A program made the translations under genes and the position numbers. Shown here one piece after another: positions 17,891-28,222 of a DNA stretch of 64,000 nt. Position 1 is the first letter of the stretch; every line of letters starts with the position of its first letter. This DNA comes from CAVQCX01 sp963711095 (GTDB taxonomy: Bacteria; Pseudomonadota; Gammaproteobacteria; Chromatiales; Chromatiaceae). The stretch spans positions 496,001 to 560,000 of the forward strand of contig CAVQCX010000030.1 in assembly GCA_963711095.1 (NCBI GenBank), given 5' to 3'. The notes under the pieces are model-generated. The model saw only the letters and a list, made by a program, of their open reading frames with translations. It did no database searches and was not told the DNA's origin.

Positions 17891-20800
17891 ATGCCCATGA
17901 CAGCCCCAGCACAACCCTTGTCCGAAGAACCTCTGAGCCCCCTCGACGCCCCCCCGCTGCCGCGGCGACCGGGCGAGCGCATGCAATGGGGACGGCTGCA
18001 CGGTGCCGGTGCCTCGCTCGCCATTGCCGCCGCGGCGAGGCGCCACCAGGGGCTACTGCTGCTGATCGCCCCAGATGTCCAGCGGGCCACCAGCCTGGAG
18101 AGAGACCTCGGCTTCTTTCTGGCCGGTGAGGCAATCCCGGTGCTGCAGTTTCCCGACTGGGAGACCCTGCCGTATGACGTCTTCTCGCCGCTGCCTGAGC
18201 TGGTCTCGCAGCGGTTGCTGACCCTGCATCGGCTGGCGTCCGTCCGCAAGGGGGTACTGATCGTGCCGGTCGGCACCCTGGCACAGCGCCTGCCGCCGCG
18301 GGCCTATCTGGACGCCCACAGCTTCGTGCTCGACGTGGGGGACAGCCTTGACATCGAGCAGACCCGGCTGCGCCTGGAACGGGCCGGCTACAGCTGCGTC
18401 TCCCAGGTGATGAGCCATGGGGAGTTTGCGGTCCGCGGCTCCCTGCTGGATGTCTTCCCCATGGGCAGCGAGGCCCCCCTGCGCATCGATCTCTTGGACG
18501 AGGAGATCGACTCGATCCGCACCTTCGACCCCGAGACCCAGCGCTCCCTGGCAAAGGTCGAGCAGGTCCACCTGCTGCCGGCGCGCGAGATCCCGCTCGA
18601 CGAGGATGGCATCAGCCGCTTCCGCCAATCCTACCGCACCCGTTTCCAGGGCGATCCCCAGCGCAGCCTGATCTACCGGGGGGTGAGCGCCGGCAGTCCC
18701 CGGGCGGCATCGAGTATTACCTGCCGCTGTTTTTCTCCGAGACCGCCAGTCTGCTCGACTACCTGCCTGCCGAGCTGCTCGCTGCCCATTTCGGCAGCTT
18801 GGCCGAGGATGCGCAGGGCTTCATGGCCGGCGTGCGGGAGCGCTACGAGAGCCGCCGCCACGACATCGAGCGCCCCTTGCTACCGCCCGAGGCCTTGTAT
18901 CTGGACGCCACCGAGCTGTCCGCCCGGCTCAAAGCGGTGCCCACTGTGCGCATCGAGCGCGAGGAGATCGGCGAGCGTCCCAAGGGCTACGCCCAGGCGG
19001 TGAACTTCGCGACCCGGCTGCCGCCGCCGCTGGGTCTGCAGGCCCGGGCCGCCAGACCCGCGGGCCTGCTCGAGGACTTCATGGCCCAGCACCACGGGCG
19101 GCTGTTGTTTCTCGCCGAGAGCGCCGGGCGCCGGGAGCTGCTGCTCAGCACCCTGCGTGGCTATGACATCCGCCCTGCCCCGGCCGAGGGCTGGGCGGCC
19201 TTCCTGGCCGGCGAGGCGCGGGCGGCGATCACTGTCGGGCCGCTCGAGGAAGGGATCTGGACGGACCATGACGGCCTGGCGCTCATCACCGAGACCCAGC
19301 TGCTCGGGGAGCGCGTGCGCCAGACCCGCCGGCGCCGAACGAGTGCGCGCGACCCGGACCAGGTGGTGCGCAACCTCACCGAGCTCAGCATCGGCGCCCC
19401 GGTGGTCCACGAGAACCACGGCGTGGGCCGCTATCGGGGTTTGCTGTCCCTCGAGGTGGGCGGTGCCCAAACCGAATTCCTGACCATCGAGTACGCCCAG
19501 GGCGACAAGCTCTATGTTCCGGTCGCCTCGCTGCACCTGATCAGCCGCTATACCGGGGTTTCCCCCGAGAGCGCGCCACTGCACCGTCTCGGCGGCGAGC
19601 AATGGGACCGGATCAAGCGCAAGGCCGCCCAGCAGGCCCGCGACGTGGCTGCGGAGCTGCTGGAGATCTACGCCCGGCGCGCGGCGCGCGAGGGCATGGC
19701 CTGCCCGGCTCCGGACGCCGACTATGCGGCCTTCGCGGCGGCCTTCCCGTTCGAGGAGACCCCCGACCAGCTTCAGGCCATAGAGGCGACCCTGGAGGAC
19801 ATGGAATCGCCCCGCCCCATGGACCGGGTGGTGTGCGGCGACGTCGGCTTCGGCAAGACCGAGGTCGCGATGCGCGCGGCCTTCCTGGCAGTGCACGCGG
19901 GGCGCCAGGTGGCGGTACTGGTACCCACCACCTTGCTGGCGGAGCAGCACTATCGCAACTTCTCCGACCGGTTTGCCGACTCGCCGGTGTGTGTGGAGAG
20001 CCTGTCGCGGTTCCGCTCGGCCAAGGATCAGAAGAAGGTCATCGACGGGCTCGGCAACGGCAGCGTCGATATCGTCATCGGCACCCACAAGCTGTTGCAG
20101 GCGAGCATCCGCTTCAAGAATCTGGGCCTTGCGATCGTCGATGAGGAGCACCGTTTTGGCGTGCGCCACAAGGAGCGGCTCAAGGCCCTGCGCAGCGAGG
20201 TCGACGTGCTGACCCTGACCGCCACCCCGATCCCGCGCACGCTCAACATGGCGATGTCGGGCCTTCGCGACCTCTCGGTGATTGCCACCCCTCCGGCCTC
20301 GCGCCACCCCATCAAGACCTTCGTCGGCCAGTGGAGCGATGCGCTGATCACCGAGGCCTGTCAGCGCGAGATCAAGCGCGGCGGCCAGATCTATTTCCTG
20401 CACAACGAGGTGGAGAGCATCGCCAGGATGGCGGCCAGCCTGGAGATGCTGCTGCCCCAGGCCAGGATCGCCGTGGCCCACGGCCAGATGCGCGAGCGCG
20501 AGCTCGAGCAGGTGATGCGCGACTTCTATCACCAAAGGGCGAACCTGCTGGTGTGCACGACCATCGTCGAGAGCGGCATCGACGTGCCTACCGCCAACAC
20601 CATCATCATCAACCGCGCGGACAAGCTCGGTCTCGCCCAGCTGCATCAGCTACGCGGCCGGGTCGGGCGCTCCCATCACCGCGCCTATGCCTATCTGCTC
20701 ACGCCGCCGCCCAAGGCCATGACCCCGGATGCGGCCAAGCGTCTGGAGGCGATCGAGGCGCTGGAGGAGCTGGGCGCGGGCTTCACCCTGGCCACCCACG

Positions 20801-21405
20801 ACCTGGAGATCCGTGGGGCGGGTGAGCTGCTCGGCGACGAGCAGAGCGGCCAGATCCAGGAGGTGGGCTTCACGCTCTACAGCGAGCTGCTGGAGCGAGC
20901 CGTGCGGGCGATCAAGGCCGGCCGGCAGCCCGAGCTCGATCGACCTCTGGACCACGGGACCGAGATCGACGTGCAGATCCCCGCCCTGCTGCCGGCGGAC
21001 TACCTGCCCGACGTGCACACCCGGCTGGTGATGTACAAGCGTATCGCCAGCGCTGCCGACGAGGAGGAGCTGCGCGAGCTGCAGGTTGAGATGATCGACC
21101 GCTTCGGGCTGCTCCCGGAGCCGGCCAGGAGCTTGTTCACGATCACCGGGATCAAGCTCAAGGCCACCCCCATGGGCGTACGCAAGATCGAGGCGGGTCC
21201 CCAGGGCGGACGCCTGCTGTTCGAGGAGCAGGCCAACATCGATCCCGCCCGTCTGATCCACCTGATCCAGTCTCGCCCCAAGGAGTTTCGCCTCGACGGG
21301 CCGACAACCCTCAAGCTCGTTGCGGCCATGCCCGCCCCGGAAGACCGCCTCGGTCGCGTGGAGGAGGTGCTCGATAGGCTGGGCGGAGCGGATGCTAGGG
21401 GCTAG
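17891..21405 (+). pseudogene. mfd: Transcription-repair coupling factor Mfd, one frameshift
   Basis: Mfd removes stalled RNA polymerase and recruits UvrA. The gene would encode about 1171 residues, normal for the family, but the frame breaks at about 18692-18694. Restoring one C gives AGQSPGGIEYYLPLFF, which aligns with the family. Visible parts: the UvrB-like N-terminus (FPDWETLPYDVFSP), the polymerase-interacting domain (HENHGVGRYRGL), the helicase motor with GDVGFGKTEVAMRA, DEEHRFGV, TATPIPRTL and RGRVGRSHHRAYAYLL, and the C-terminal TRCF domain. Start ATG 17891 is chosen over an unlikely 46-residue upstream extension. A one-base assembly error is plausible in such a conserved gene. Confidence 0.88.
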
Positions 21406-21476
21406 GGGCTAGGGGCTAGGGGCTAGGGGCTAGGGGCTAGGGGCTAGGGGCTAGGGGCTAGGGGCTAGGGGCTAGG
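21394..21476. repeat. Tandem heptamer (GCTAGGG), about 12 copies
   Basis: An 83-base uninterrupted array of the seven-base unit GCTAGGG. It begins inside the last codons of mfd and supplies its TAG stop at 21403-21405. Because seven is not a multiple of three, successive TAGs fall in all three forward frames. Copy number is likely to vary by replication slippage. Confidence 0.97.
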
Positions 21477-21575
21477 CGAAGCAGAGGGTAACGGGGATCG
21501 CTCCCGATGCAAGCCCTCTCCCGGACAAGGAAGGGTCCCAGGTTAGAATGGCGCACTCCCGTCCGGAACAGGCTC

Positions 21576-22280
21576 ATGCTTCATATACGTATCGCGCTTC
21601 TACTGTGTCTCGCCGGTCTGCTGCCCCTGTGGTCGGTGGCCCGAGCCGATCCCGCGGACCACTGGTACAAGGTCGAGCTCATCGCTTTCGAGCGACTGGA
21701 CGGCCCGTCCGCGGGCGGCGAAGTCTGGCCCACGGATCCCGAACAGCCCGACTGGCACAACGCCGTGGCGTTGCAGCCCAACACCAGTGGTGAGCCGATC
21801 CCGTTCGAGCGCCTGGCGCGGAAGGACGATGAGCTGGGACCGCATCTCTGGTCCCTCTCGCGCGCCCGTAGCGGGGTGCGCCCGCTGATCCACCGCGCCT
21901 GGGTCCAGCCGATTGGGCCCGCGCGCGCGGCAAGCGCCGTCTATCTGCGCAGCTCGGGCTCGGTCGATACCGACGAGGCGGCCGGCGCGGGCCGGGACAT
22001 CGGCGCTACCGCTCGGATGGAGGGCACCATCACCCTGAGCCGCAGCCGCTTCCTGCATGCCCACGTGGATCTGCTGCTGCGACGGCCCGGGGCATCCAAA
22101 GAGAACGGAGCCGCTGGGATGCAGACCTACCGACTCCAGGCCGACCGACGCATGCGCGTCGGCGAGCTGCACTATATCGACCATCCCGCCATGGGCCTGC
22201 TGATAAAGGTCACACGCCTCGGCCCGGCCGTGGACGATGAGCCGAGCGACGCCGGGGCCGCGCCGGCCGGCGGGACCTGA
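21576..22280 (+). CDS. csiV: CsiV-like exported protein
   Basis: A 234-residue protein with a signal peptide (residues 1-24, ending ARA). The mature N-terminus WYKVELIAFERLDG is the hallmark of the CsiV/peptidoglycan-binding family, and the C-terminal pattern RMRVGELHYIDHPAMGLLIKV also fits. CsiV-type genes commonly follow mfd in gammaproteobacteria, as here. The family is described as periplasmic, with a role in cell-shape or sigma-factor control in Vibrio and Pseudomonas relatives; the role here is unknown. ATG 21576 directly precedes the leader and is preferred to an upstream in-frame start near the repeat array. Confidence 0.8.
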   Translation: MLHIRIALLLCLAGLLPLWSVARADPADHWYKVELIAFERLDGPSAGGEVWPTDPEQPDWHNAVALQPNTSGEPIPFERLARKDDELGPHLWSLSRARSGVRPLIHRAWVQPIGPARAASAVYLRSSGSVDTDEAAGAGRDIGATARMEGTITLSRSRFLHAHVDLLLRRPGASKENGAAGMQTYRLQADRRMRVGELHYIDHPAMGLLIKVTRLGPAVDDEPSDAGAAPAGGT

Positions 22281-22392
22281 GCGCTGCCGTCCGTCGGGGA
22301 AGACACCCGCCCCGGACCGGGCCGGCCGACACCGCCCTGCGACCAGAGGCCGCCCGCGGGAATCCGGCCGGCCCGTCGTCTGCTGCCGCAGA

Positions 22393-23100
22393 TCACTTGG
22401 TGAAGTGCGACTCCTCCACCAGCACCGGGTAGACCATCCCGAAGCCCAGGTCCTTGTCGGCCACCAGCTTGCCCTCGGCGAGCACTACATCGCCCACGGC
22501 CGGGACCTCCCCCGTGCAGCGGAAGATGATATCGCGGGTCTTCGCATCACCCGTGCCGTCCTGGATGTGCACCCAGTTCGCGCTCATGATCTGCTTCAAG
22601 ACCTTCACGACCCGCCCGTGCACCTTCACGGTCTGGCCATTGAGCTCGCTCTTGCGCGCGTAGAGCTCCGCTACCGTGTAGCCACCCTCGGCCTTCTCCA
22701 CCGGCTCCACCGGCACGGCAGGCGCCTGGCTGGCGACCGGATGACCGGCAGCGGGCGGTTGCCCAACCGCCGGCTGACCCGTAGCGGGTGCGGCGGCACC
22801 GGTGCCCGAGCCTATGGCCCCGACGAACAGGATGCGGTCGAAGGTGCGGTGCAGCGTGCTGCTGGAGAAGTCCTTCATCCACATCTGCTCGGCGAAGTTG
22901 ACCTTATCCCCCTTGCTGATGGACGTCGGAGGCCCGGCGATCCAGAACGGCTCGGCCCCCTCGTCGATCTTGGCGTAGGTGTACCCGCCGCTGTTCATGG
23001 TCTCGAGCACCACGCCACTGTGGGACGCCCCGGCGAAGACCGACGAGACGACGGCCGATAGCAGCGCTGCTGCGCACCACTTGAGCGGAGAATTGTTCAT
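22393..23100 (-). CDS. Exported OB-fold nucleotide-binding-like protein
   Basis: A 235-residue protein with a signal peptide (about 1-24, VFAGA). The first half contains VVLETMNSGGYTYAKI, a motif seen in secreted proteins near cytochrome genes. A proline/alanine-rich linker (about 105-135) follows, then an OB-fold-type domain, YTVAELYARKSELNGQTV through VHIQDGTGD. The product is commonly called DNA-binding, but its export argues against that role. It lies upstream of a region of cytochrome genes; a link to electron transport is a guess. Confidence 0.6.
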   Translation of the reverse strand: MNNSPLKWCAAALLSAVVSSVFAGASHSGVVLETMNSGGYTYAKIDEGAEPFWIAGPPTSISKGDKVNFAEQMWMKDFSSSTLHRTFDRILFVGAIGSGTGAAAPATGQPAVGQPPAAGHPVASQAPAVPVEPVEKAEGGYTVAELYARKSELNGQTVKVHGRVVKVLKQIMSANWVHIQDGTGDAKTRDIIFRCTGEVPAVGDVVLAEGKLVADKDLGFGMVYPVLVEESHFTK

Positions 23101-23355
23101 ACGGATGGTCCTTATGGGCTGTGGCGCCGGATCGAAGCGCCCGGTGGAGGAAACTGTAGCCTGCAGCGGGTCCGGCGACGCCCGGCCCGCACACCCGGCT
23201 AACATAAGCGCCCCGCCGCAGCCTAGCAATGGCCTCTTGCCCAGGTTATCTCTCCCGGGTGTCCCGATCGGCCCCTGGAAGGACAAAGACCATCCGCTCC
23301 CGGCCAGCTTTGGTCGTGCTGGTCGCCGATCCCTCCCGGACCTGTCGATCGGCGC

Positions 23356-24066
23356 TCAGCGGTCATCGAGCACCGAGAGGTAGGCGAGCAGGTTCTCCAC
23401 CTCTCGGTCGGGGATCCGGCGAAACAGTGCGGCGTCGTCCGGATCAGCGTCGTGCAGGCGCTTGCCTTCGCGATAGTGCTGGATCTGGCGCTTCAGATAG
23501 AGGCTGTGCTGCCCGGCCAGCAACGGCATGCCGCGCTCGCTCTCACGTCGCCCCTCCCCCCCGTGGCAGCTGCGGCACTCGCGCACATACAGCCGCTCAC
23601 CTGCCGCCACGTCGCCGGGATAGCGCGGAATGTTGATGACCTTATCCGCTTCCAGCAACCGGTCGAGCGCGTTGAAGCCCTTTGTTGGGGCAAGTCCGGC
23701 AAGCTTGGTCGGCAGGTCGATCCGCGACAGATAGGCAGCGATCTGCACCACGTCCTCTTCCGGCAGCTCGCGCTCGGTGGTGTAAGGAAACATCGGGATG
23801 TTGATACGCTGCCGCGCCTTGAAGGCCCGCAGCTGGCTCGCGATGTACTTGGCGCTCTGGCCGGCCAGTCTCGGATATTCGCCGTCCGGCGACCCTTTGC
23901 CGAGCGCACCGTGGCAGCCAGCGCAGGTCTCGTTGATCTCGTCCGCGTAGTCCATGTCCAGCTCGACCCCGATGTCGCTTCCGGACGCCCGCGCCACAGG
24001 GAGGCCGGTCACCAGCACCAGGCCGGCGGCCAGCAACCGACAACCCCAAGCCGCAAATCGCTTCAT
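23356..24066 (-). CDS. Di-haem cytochrome c4-type protein
   Basis: A 236-residue exported cytochrome with two CxxCH haem sites, CAGCH near residue 48 and CRSCH near 164, one in each of two similar c-type domains. PRLAGQSAKYIASQL and PLLAGQHSLYLKRQI are the repeated c4/c553 signature. The signal peptide ends at ARA. It is divergent from nosZ, and an FNR/DNR-type box lies in the shared upstream region, so it may be expressed together with the nos genes and feed electrons to nitrous oxide reductase. Confidence 0.85.
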   Translation of the reverse strand: MKRFAAWGCRLLAAGLVLVTGLPVARASGSDIGVELDMDYADEINETCAGCHGALGKGSPDGEYPRLAGQSAKYIASQLRAFKARQRINIPMFPYTTERELPEEDVVQIAAYLSRIDLPTKLAGLAPTKGFNALDRLLEADKVINIPRYPGDVAAGERLYVRECRSCHGGEGRRESERGMPLLAGQHSLYLKRQIQHYREGKRLHDADPDDAALFRRIPDREVENLLAYLSVLDDR

Positions 24067-24463
24067 CGCTCGCCCTCCGACCAGATCCCGCGATTATTGG
24101 CAAGCGGTGGCACCCTGCCCTTGATCTTGATCAGGTCCGAAATCTCCGACAGGCTGCTAGCCTGCGCGCCGCGCGCCTCCAGGACGCCGACGTTGCTGAG
24201 GCCACGGGCCTGCCCCCTCCTGGCCTGGGCATTTGGCCCGACCCGGGCCCCGGCAGTCGCTGGGGTCATTCCCGGCCGACAGCCCCCGCATCGTCAGACG
24301 CGTGAGATATCCCCCAGCGCAGGGTGGGATTTGACCAAAATCAAGGAGGCGCCCACCGTCCAGCTACAAACTCCGAGCCCGGTAGCGGAGGCTCGACTGC
24401 ACTGCTCGTCGCCGAGGAGCGGCCCTCCGCCTGGCATAAAGAGAACCGAGAGGGTCCGAATCG
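24067..24463. other. Divergent regulatory region of the nos cluster
   Basis: About 400 bases between the divergent cytochrome and nosZ genes. It holds the FNR/DNR-type box at 24331-24344 and, near 24474, the purine-rich AAGGAGAA stretch inside the nosZ start region. No protein-coding sequence with family resemblance is seen. Confidence 0.5.
24331..24344 (+). promoter_or_regulatory. FNR/DNR-type binding site upstream of nosZ
   Basis: TTGACCAAAATCAA matches the CRP/FNR-family palindrome TTGAY-N4-RTCAA at every defined position. It lies 120 bases before the nosZ start. Such sites activate genes under low oxygen or nitric oxide. A second site of the same type is present at 27216. Confidence 0.7.
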
Positions 24464-26774
24464 ATGAACACCCGAAGGAGAATGCTATCCCTGCTGTTGG
24501 GGATCGGAGTCGGGCTGGTATCAACCGCCAGCGCCTGGTCGTCCGAATCCCTGGACGACGTCATGAAACGCCGCAACCTGACGCAGAAAGACATACTGGC
24601 GGCGGCCAAGACCTACACCCCGAGCGGCGGACGCGACGAGTTCCTTGCCTTCAGCTCGGGCGGCCAGAGCGGGCAGGTGATCGTGTACGGCATACCGTCC
24701 ATGCGCATCCTCAAGTACATCGGCGTGTTCACACCGGAGCCCTGGCAGGGCTACGGCTTCGACGACGAGTCGAAGGCGGTGCTGGCCGAAGGGCGCGTCG
24801 AGGGCAAGGACATCACCTACGGGGACACCCACCACCCGGCCCTGTCCGAGACCAACGGCGAGTATGACGGCCAGTACCTGTTCATCAACGACAAGGCCAA
24901 TCCGCGCATTGCGGTGATTGACCTGCGGGACTTCGAGACCAAGCAGATCGTGGTCAACCCGCTGTTCCGCTCCGAGCACGGCGGCGCCTTCGCGACCCCC
25001 AGCACCGAGTACGTGATGGAGGGCACCCAGTATGCCGCGCCCTACAAGGACGTCGGCTTCGTGCCCCTCGAGCAGTTCAACGACAAGTACCGCGGCGGCC
25101 TGACCTACTGGAAATTCGACAGGGCGAAGGGTCGTCTCGACCTGGACAACTCCTTCACCTTCGAGGCTCCCGCCCTACAGCCAGGACCTGTCCGACGCGG
25201 GCAAGAAAGACAGCTACGGCTGGGGCTTCACCAACTCCTTCTGCACCGAGCGTTATGTCGGCGGGATCGAGCGCGGACGCCCGCCCTTCGAAGCCGGCTG
25301 CTCCTCTAAGGATACCGACTTCCTGCACGTCACCAACTGGAAGAAGGCCGAAGAGCTGGTCAAGTCCGGCAAGGTCGAGAAGCGCAACGGAATGTACCTG
25401 ATCAGCATGGAGCAAGCCGTTGCCAACGGTCTCCTGTACCTGGTGCCGGAGCCCAAGAGCCCCCACGGCGTGGACGTGTCCCCCGACGGCAAGCTCATCG
25501 TCGTCTCCGGCAAGCTCGACAGCCATGCCTCGGTTTACAGCTTCGACAAGATCCAGAAGGCGATTGCCGCGGGCAAGTTCGAGGGCAAGGACCCCTACGG
25601 CATCCCGATCATCGCCATGAAGGACGCCCTGCACACCCAGGCGGAGCTGGGTCTCGGCCCCCTGCACACCCAGTTCGACTCCAGGCCCTGCGTGGCCTAC
25701 ACCTCGCTCTACGTGGACTCCATGGTAGCGAAGTGGAACTACTGCACCGGCAAGGTCCTGGACAAGATCGCCATCCAATACAACATCGGCCACCTGGCGA
25801 CGATGGAAGGCGACACGGTCAGCCCCAAGGGCCATTACCTGGTGGCACTGAACAAGCTGGCCATCGACCGCTTCGACCCGGTGGGGCCGCTGCACCCGCA
25901 GAACCACCAGCTCATCGACATCAGTGGCGACAAGATGGAGCTGGTGTACGACATGCCGCTGCCCCTGGGTGAGCCGCACTACGTGGTGGCCATAGCCGTG
26001 GACAAGCTCCGGCCCGAAATACGCTACAAGTCCGGATGGAACAGCCGCACCGACGAGAAGTCGCCCTATGCGACCCGCGCCGGCCGCGAGACGACCGAGC
26101 GGACCTGCGATGCCACTGGCCATTGCACGGTCGTAGTCAACGGCACCGTCATCCGCTCCCATATCAATCCCGAGATCATCGAGGCCGAGGCGGGGGATAC
26201 GGTCAGCATCCACCTGACCAACATGGAGCGGGCGGAGGATGAGACGCACGGTTTCGCCATGTACGGCCACAACGTGCAGCTGTCCATCGAGCCCGGCAAG
26301 ACCTCGTCCACCACCTTCGTGGCCGACAAGGCGGGGGTCTATCCATACTACTGCACGGAGTTCTGCTCTGCGCTGCACCTGGAGATGCAGGGCTACCTGC
26401 TGGTCCGGCCCAAGGGCTACAAGGCCGAGAAGGTGGCCATGACGGAAGGCACCATCTACAGCAAGGCCGACTACGAAAAGCAGGTCGCGACCAACCTGGA
26501 GACCCAGGCGGTAATCGATCAGGTCGTGGGCTTCATCACCAGCCACAACTTCAAGGACTTCCCCACCGTCGTGGGCCTGGTGGATGACGCCACCGACCAG
26601 CTCGGCTTTGCCAAGGGGGCGAAAGAGAAGGCCGAGGCCGCTGCCGCCAAGGCAGACTGGCAAAACGCCATGCTCTGGGCAAACCAGTGGTGGCAGTATC
26701 AGGTGAAGACCGCGGACCTCGGTCTGCGCGCCAAGACGTACCTGGAGCAGAACGACGCGAAATTGCTCCAGTAG
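24464..26774 (+). pseudogene. nosZ: Nitrous oxide reductase NosZ (clade II type), one frameshift
   Basis: NosZ reduces N2O to N2 in the periplasm. Corrected length is about 769 residues. CuZ-site histidines are recognisable in GDTHHPALSET (121-124), RSEHGGAF (172), LHVTNW, SPHGVDVSP, GPLHTQFD and IGHLATMEG. The C-terminal CuA domain has CTEFCSALHLEM. The spacing and the neighbouring genes match clade II. Frame breaks at the CCC run 25169-25171: removing one C gives FEAPPYSQDLSDAGKKDSYG and restores the protein. The leader contains TRRRML before a short hydrophobic stretch, so Sec or Tat export cannot be decided by eye. Either a recent pseudogene or a base-call error. Confidence 0.88.
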
Positions 26775-26803
26775 CCGTCCTGCATCGTCGTCAACCGTAG
26801 AAC

Positions 26804-26825
26804 GAGGGGGGCGCAAGCCCCCCTC
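26804..26825 (+). other. GC-rich hairpin after nosZ
   Basis: GAGGGGGGC and GCCCCCCTC form a perfect 9-bp stem around a GCAA tetraloop. No T run follows, so it is more likely an mRNA-stabilising or attenuating hairpin between nosZ and the next gene than a full terminator. Confidence 0.6.
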
Positions 26826-26869
26826 CCAGTCTGGGGCCAGCAAGCCCCTTCTTTAGGTGAGGTTATGTC

Positions 26870-27187
26870 ATGAAACTGAATGCCCTTCTCCCAGCGACCT
26901 GCCTGTTGGCTTTGGCGGTGGTCACGCCCGCTCGGGCGATGGATGGCGCCGAGCTGTTCAAGACCAAGACCTGCATCGCCTGTCACGGCAAGGATGCCAA
27001 GACCCCGATCATGCCCATCTATCCCAAACTGGCTGGGCAGAACGCCGATTACCTGTTCAACCAGATGAAAGACATCAAGAGCGGTGCCCGCAGCAACGGC
27101 CAGACCGCAGCCATGAAGGGTGTGATGCCCCTGGTGTCCGAGGAAGAGATGCGCACCATCGCGGACTGGCTCGCAACCCAGAAATAG
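26870..27187 (+). CDS. Mono-haem cytochrome c of the nos cluster
   Basis: A 105-residue exported class I cytochrome c. The signal peptide ends near ARA (residue 23). The haem site is CIACHGKDAKTP near residue 36, and the methionine ligand is probably in MKGVMPLVSEEEM. It matches the small c cytochromes placed directly after nosZ in clade II clusters, which are thought to carry electrons to NosZ. It follows the GC-rich hairpin and precedes a second FNR/DNR-type box. Confidence 0.88.
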   Translation: MKLNALLPATCLLALAVVTPARAMDGAELFKTKTCIACHGKDAKTPIMPIYPKLAGQNADYLFNQMKDIKSGARSNGQTAAMKGVMPLVSEEEMRTIADWLATQK

Positions 27188-27215
27188 GCGAGGCGGCAAT
27201 GGCGTATTTCACCGT

Positions 27216-27229
27216 TTGACTAGGATCAA
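27216..27229 (+). promoter_or_regulatory. FNR/DNR-type site before the second nos cytochrome
   Basis: TTGACTAGGATCAA fits TTGAY-N4-RTCAA completely. It lies 141 bases before the cytochrome gene at 27370 and after the mono-haem gene. The downstream nos genes may therefore have their own oxygen- or NO-responsive promoter. Confidence 0.65.
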
Positions 27230-27369
27230 GGTGCCTGCGCCCAAAGCCCCTAAAGTAGTCGACCAAGGAGGCGGGAAACGTCGATCCGCCTCGGAGACTG
27301 AGTCGACTGAAACAGCATCGCCCGGGGTCCGCCGGGTGCGGCCGGAAATTAAGCGAGTGGAGATCTGCT

Positions 27370-28071
27370 ATGCGTAAACATCCGATCATCAAGGGCATTG
27401 CGATCGCGCTGGGCGTGGTGTTCGCCGGTGCGGCGCTTGCCTGGAACGAGGCGGGAGGCGAGAAGGATGAGGCCCTGCATTTGAAAGGCGACGCCGAGCG
27501 TGGCCGTGACGTCTTCGAGGTCTGCTCCGCCTGCCACCTGCCGGAAGGCTGGGGCACCAAGGACGGGACCTTTCCCCAGCTCGCGGGCCAGCATGCCAGC
27601 GTCATCATCAAGCAGCTCGCCGATATCCGTGCGTTGAACCGCAACAATCCCACCATGTACCCGTTCGCCTTGCCGAGTCAGATCGGCGGCCCCCAGGCAC
27701 TGGCGGATGTGGTCGCCTATATCGAGAAGCTGCCGATGACGCCCGACAACGGTGTCGGACCCGGCACGGATCTGGAGCTCGGCCAGAAGCTGTTCAAGGA
27801 GAACTGCGTGAAGTGCCACGGCGAGCAGGGCGAGGGTAACGAAGAGAAGTTTTATCCCCGTATCCAGGGCCAGCACTACCAGTACATCCTGCGCCAGTTC
27901 CGCGAGATCAAGGGCGGCTTGCGCAAGAATGCCAACCCGGACATGGTCAAGCAGGTGCACGGCTTCTCCGAGCGCGACCTGCTGGCAGTCTGCGACTATG
28001 CCTCGCGCATCAAGCCGCCGGCGAGCATGTTGGCCAAGTCGGCCGACTGGAAGAATCCGGACTTCCAGTGA
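27370..28071 (+). CDS. Di-haem cytochrome c4-type protein of the nos cluster
   Basis: A 233-residue protein with an N-terminal export signal or anchor (GIAIALGVVFAGAALA) and two haem sites, CSACH near residue 54 and CVKCH near 151. PQLAGQHASVIIKQL and PRIQGQHYQYILRQF are the two paired c4-domain signatures. The position after the mono-haem cytochrome corresponds to the second c cytochrome in clade II nos clusters. It probably passes electrons to NosZ. Confidence 0.88.
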   Translation: MRKHPIIKGIAIALGVVFAGAALAWNEAGGEKDEALHLKGDAERGRDVFEVCSACHLPEGWGTKDGTFPQLAGQHASVIIKQLADIRALNRNNPTMYPFALPSQIGGPQALADVVAYIEKLPMTPDNGVGPGTDLELGQKLFKENCVKCHGEQGEGNEEKFYPRIQGQHYQYILRQFREIKGGLRKNANPDMVKQVHGFSERDLLAVCDYASRIKPPASMLAKSADWKNPDFQ

Positions 28072-28222
28072 TCGGAGCCGCCCAGGGGCCCCGGGATGGA
28101 CGCGCCGCGAACTGAGCCAAGCGCCGACCCCGGGGCACCCCACAGGCCCACCGGGCAAGCTCAGGCATTCGGAAGAGCTGCCGTCTCGAACGGACTCCCA
28201 ACCGATTCGCCATAGGCCCGTC

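Noticed and set aside
18880..20646. 588-codon minus-strand frame.
   Set aside because: It is entirely antisense to mfd, whose helicase motifs are unmistakable. The composition is that of a shadow frame.
21394..21476. CRISPR repeat array.
   Set aside because: The units are seven bases with no spacers, so it is a simple tandem repeat.
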